From the NCBI GenBank assembly GCA_937990205.1, contig CALKRO010000087.1:1-5623 (forward strand): DNA of 5,623 nt. The letters are read 5' to 3'. The DNA comes from an uncultured Candidatus Saccharibacteria bacterium (lineage in GTDB: Bacteria > Patescibacteriota > Saccharimonadia > Saccharimonadales > Saccharimonadaceae). The notes below the pieces were generated by a model. The model did not search any database. It was not told the origin of the DNA and saw nothing but the letters and a program-made list of their open reading frames with translations. Shown here one piece after another: positions 4,470 to 5,623 of this stretch. Made by a program: the position numbers and the translations under genes. Within the stretch, counting starts at the first letter, position 1. Each line of letters begins with the position of its first letter.

Positions 4470-5204
4470 ATGTTCAGAGTTTCAGATTTGACGGTGGCGA
4501 TTAAGAAAAATCAGCAAGTGGTGCTTCGGGGGGTGAATTTTGAGATTTTGCCGGGAGAAACTTTGGTACTTAAAGGAAAAAACGGTTCTGGTAAATCGAC
4601 ACTGTTAGGAGCGATTATGGGGGATCCACGATATGAAATTTTGAAGGGAGAAATTGAATTTTGTGGAGAGAAAATTCAGAGTTTAAGTACTGAGAAACGA
4701 AGTCTTCTCGAGATGTTTTTGAGTTTTCAGACGCCGCCGGAAGTAAATGGAGTTTCTACGACAGAAATTGTGCGAACTGGATTAATGGAACGTGGTGAAA
4801 AAATGCGGCTCGATGAGGTGCGTAATGGCCTGATGGCAAATCAAAAGCTTTTGGGGCTTCCGATGTTTTTTATGGAGCGTGAATGTGGGGTGGGAATGTC
4901 TGGAGGAGAAAGGAAAAAGAACGAGATTTTACAGATGTTGGCTTTGAAGCCAAAATTTTGTATGTTGGATGAACTGGATTCGGGATTAGATATGGAGTCG
5001 GCGGGAAAAATCTCGCAAATTTTGGCGGATTATCAGCAAGAAACTGAGGCGAGTTTTTTAATTACTTCACACAATCTGAGAATTTTGGAAAAATTAAAAG
5101 TAAATAGGGAAATAGAACTAATAGATGGAGAGCTTGTCGAGACGAGAAAAGCGAATAGTGACAGGAGAGTGACGCAGGCTTTGCTTGAAGGAGGGGTAAG
5201 ATGA
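4470..5204 (+). CDS. sufC: SufC, Fe-S cluster assembly ABC-type ATPase
   Basis: A soluble ABC ATPase that drives conformational change of the SufB scaffold (SufBCD or SufBC complex) during iron-sulfur cluster assembly in the cytoplasm; it is not a transporter. The 244 residues match the family length. Visible elements in order: Walker A G-K-N-G-S-G-K-S-T (36-44), Q-loop around Gln87 (SFQTPPEVNGV, the SufC-specific stretch), signature M-S-G-G-E-R-K-K-N-E (143-152), Walker B and catalytic Glu in C-M-L-D-E-L-D-S-G-L-D (164-174, Glu168), and switch His201 (ITSHN). The D-E-x-D-S-G-L-D and S-G-G-E-x-K-x-N-E forms separate SufC from transporter ATPases. The ATG is chosen for its SD (GAGG, 4462-4465) and promoter fit. 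The stop overlaps the sufB start as ATGA, indicating coupled translation. Confidence 0.97.
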   Translation: MFRVSDLTVAIKKNQQVVLRGVNFEILPGETLVLKGKNGSGKSTLLGAIMGDPRYEILKGEIEFCGEKIQSLSTEKRSLLEMFLSFQTPPEVNGVSTTEIVRTGLMERGEKMRLDEVRNGLMANQKLLGLPMFFMERECGVGMSGGERKKNEILQMLALKPKFCMLDELDSGLDMESAGKISQILADYQQETEASFLITSHNLRILEKLKVNREIELIDGELVETRKANSDRRVTQALLEGGVR

Positions 5205-5623
5205 AAGAAGATGTAGTGCGTCGGGCAGCGGAGGCGATTCATCGACAAAAAAGAGAACCGGAATGGGTATTGAAAAAGAGGCTTCTGGGGGTGCAGGCTT
5301 GGCAAAAACAGAATCTAGTGAAGATGCTACCAGGGTTAGAGGAGTTAATTTCGCAGATTGGCGCAGGTGGGATCCGATTTTATAAGGAAGTGGATGATGT
5401 TGAGGTAAAAACTTCCTGGGATGAGGTGCCGAAAGAGATTCGAGAGATTTTCGAGGCTTTAGGAATTCCAGAGGCAGAAAAAGAGAGGTTAGCTGGCGTG
5501 GGGGCGCAATTTGACTCGGAGGTGGTTTATCACCGAATGCGTGAAAAATTAGCGCAATTTGGGGTGGTGTTTTTGCCATTAGAAGAAGCAATCTTGGCGA
5601 CGGAGAAGAGTCCGGCAGAAAAC
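5201..5623 (+). CDS. sufB: SufB, Fe-S cluster scaffold protein (N-terminal part, cut by window end)
   Basis: The frame from ATG 5201 stays open for 141 codons to the window edge. It shows the N-terminal pattern of SufB: K-R-E-P-E-W-V-L-K-K-R-L near residues 17-28 followed by a Trp, W-D-E-V-P-K-E-I-R, then L-G-I-P-E-A-E-K-E-R-L, G-A-Q-F-D-S-E-V-V-Y-H, and a G-V-V-F-L-P-L-E-E-A-I stretch. These favour SufB over its paralogue SufD. SufB is the scaffold on which the cluster is built, and binds SufC through its C-terminal region, which is outside the window, as are the active-site residues. SD-like GGAGGGG (5190-5196) lies within the end of sufC, and the ATGA overlap suggests coupling. sufD, sufS and sufU may follow but cannot be seen. 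The N-terminus is shorter than in Escherichia coli SufB. Confidence 0.93.
   Translation, partial: MKEDVVRRAAEAIHRQKREPEWVLKKRLLGVQAWQKQNLVKMLPGLEELISQIGAGGIRFYKEVDDVEVKTSWDEVPKEIREIFEALGIPEAEKERLAGVGAQFDSEVVYHRMREKLAQFGVVFLPLEEAILATEKSPAEN

Noticed and set aside
5202..5204. UGA recoded as an amino acid (SR1/Gracilibacteria-type code)
   Set aside because: Reading through this TGA would run past the normal SufC C-terminus and out of the sufB frame; an ATGA stop/start overlap explains it.
5118..5591. Long minus-strand ORF opposite the end of sufC and sufB
   Set aside because: It lies wholly antisense to two well-supported genes, is Pro/Leu/Ser-rich as expected for a shadow frame, and has no convincing ribosome site.
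1..5623. CRISPR array, rRNA or riboswitch
   Set aside because: No regularly spaced repeats, rRNA segments or recognisable riboswitch cores were seen on either strand.

Overview
The window reads like part of a small, AT-leaning bacterial genome. I lean towards the Patescibacteria/CPR, most likely a Candidatus Saccharibacteria relative. This is inference from the mix of a compact suf operon, an archaeal-type peroxiredoxin, orphan small membrane proteins, intrinsic terminators and near-consensus sigma70-type promoters; no marker gene settles it. The standard code fits: TGA ends sufC inside an ATGA overlap with sufB, so UGA is not read as glycine (as it is in SR1/Gracilibacteria).

Layout. Positions 1-1317 hold two tandem, paralogous, visibly AT-rich units. 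Each has a purine-rich leader with a strong Shine-Dalgarno (SD), a ~179-residue multi-pass membrane protein of unknown function, and an intrinsic terminator whose stem is almost the same sequence in both copies. The second unit has its own extended -10 promoter and a possible 15-codon leader ORF ending in an ATGA overlap. A bidirectional terminator (1331-1362) separates them from a convergent minus-strand peroxiredoxin of the Prx6/archaeal 2-Cys type (1383-2060).

Positions 2185-4247 form a self-contained two-gene island: a 56-residue protein resembling VbhA-like antitoxins (2344-2514), apparently made from a leaderless transcript, then a 542-residue HELGH zinc-metallopeptidase-like protein (2576-4204) with two copies of a C-terminal domain. 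Related copies of a ~48-bp sequence lie in direct orientation on either side. I consider this the most interesting part of the window: a candidate toxin/antitoxin-like or proenzyme/inhibitor-like pair. The sequence does not prove its function.

The right end is housekeeping. A minus-strand tRNA-Asn(GTT) with encoded CCA has its own promoter and terminator. Back to back with it, sharing promoter space, is the start of an iron-sulfur cluster assembly operon, sufC followed by sufB (overlapping, and cut off by the window end). SufC is the ATPase that works with the SufB scaffold. Peroxiredoxin and SUF both fit an oxidative-stress/iron-sulfur theme, but no shared regulation is visible.
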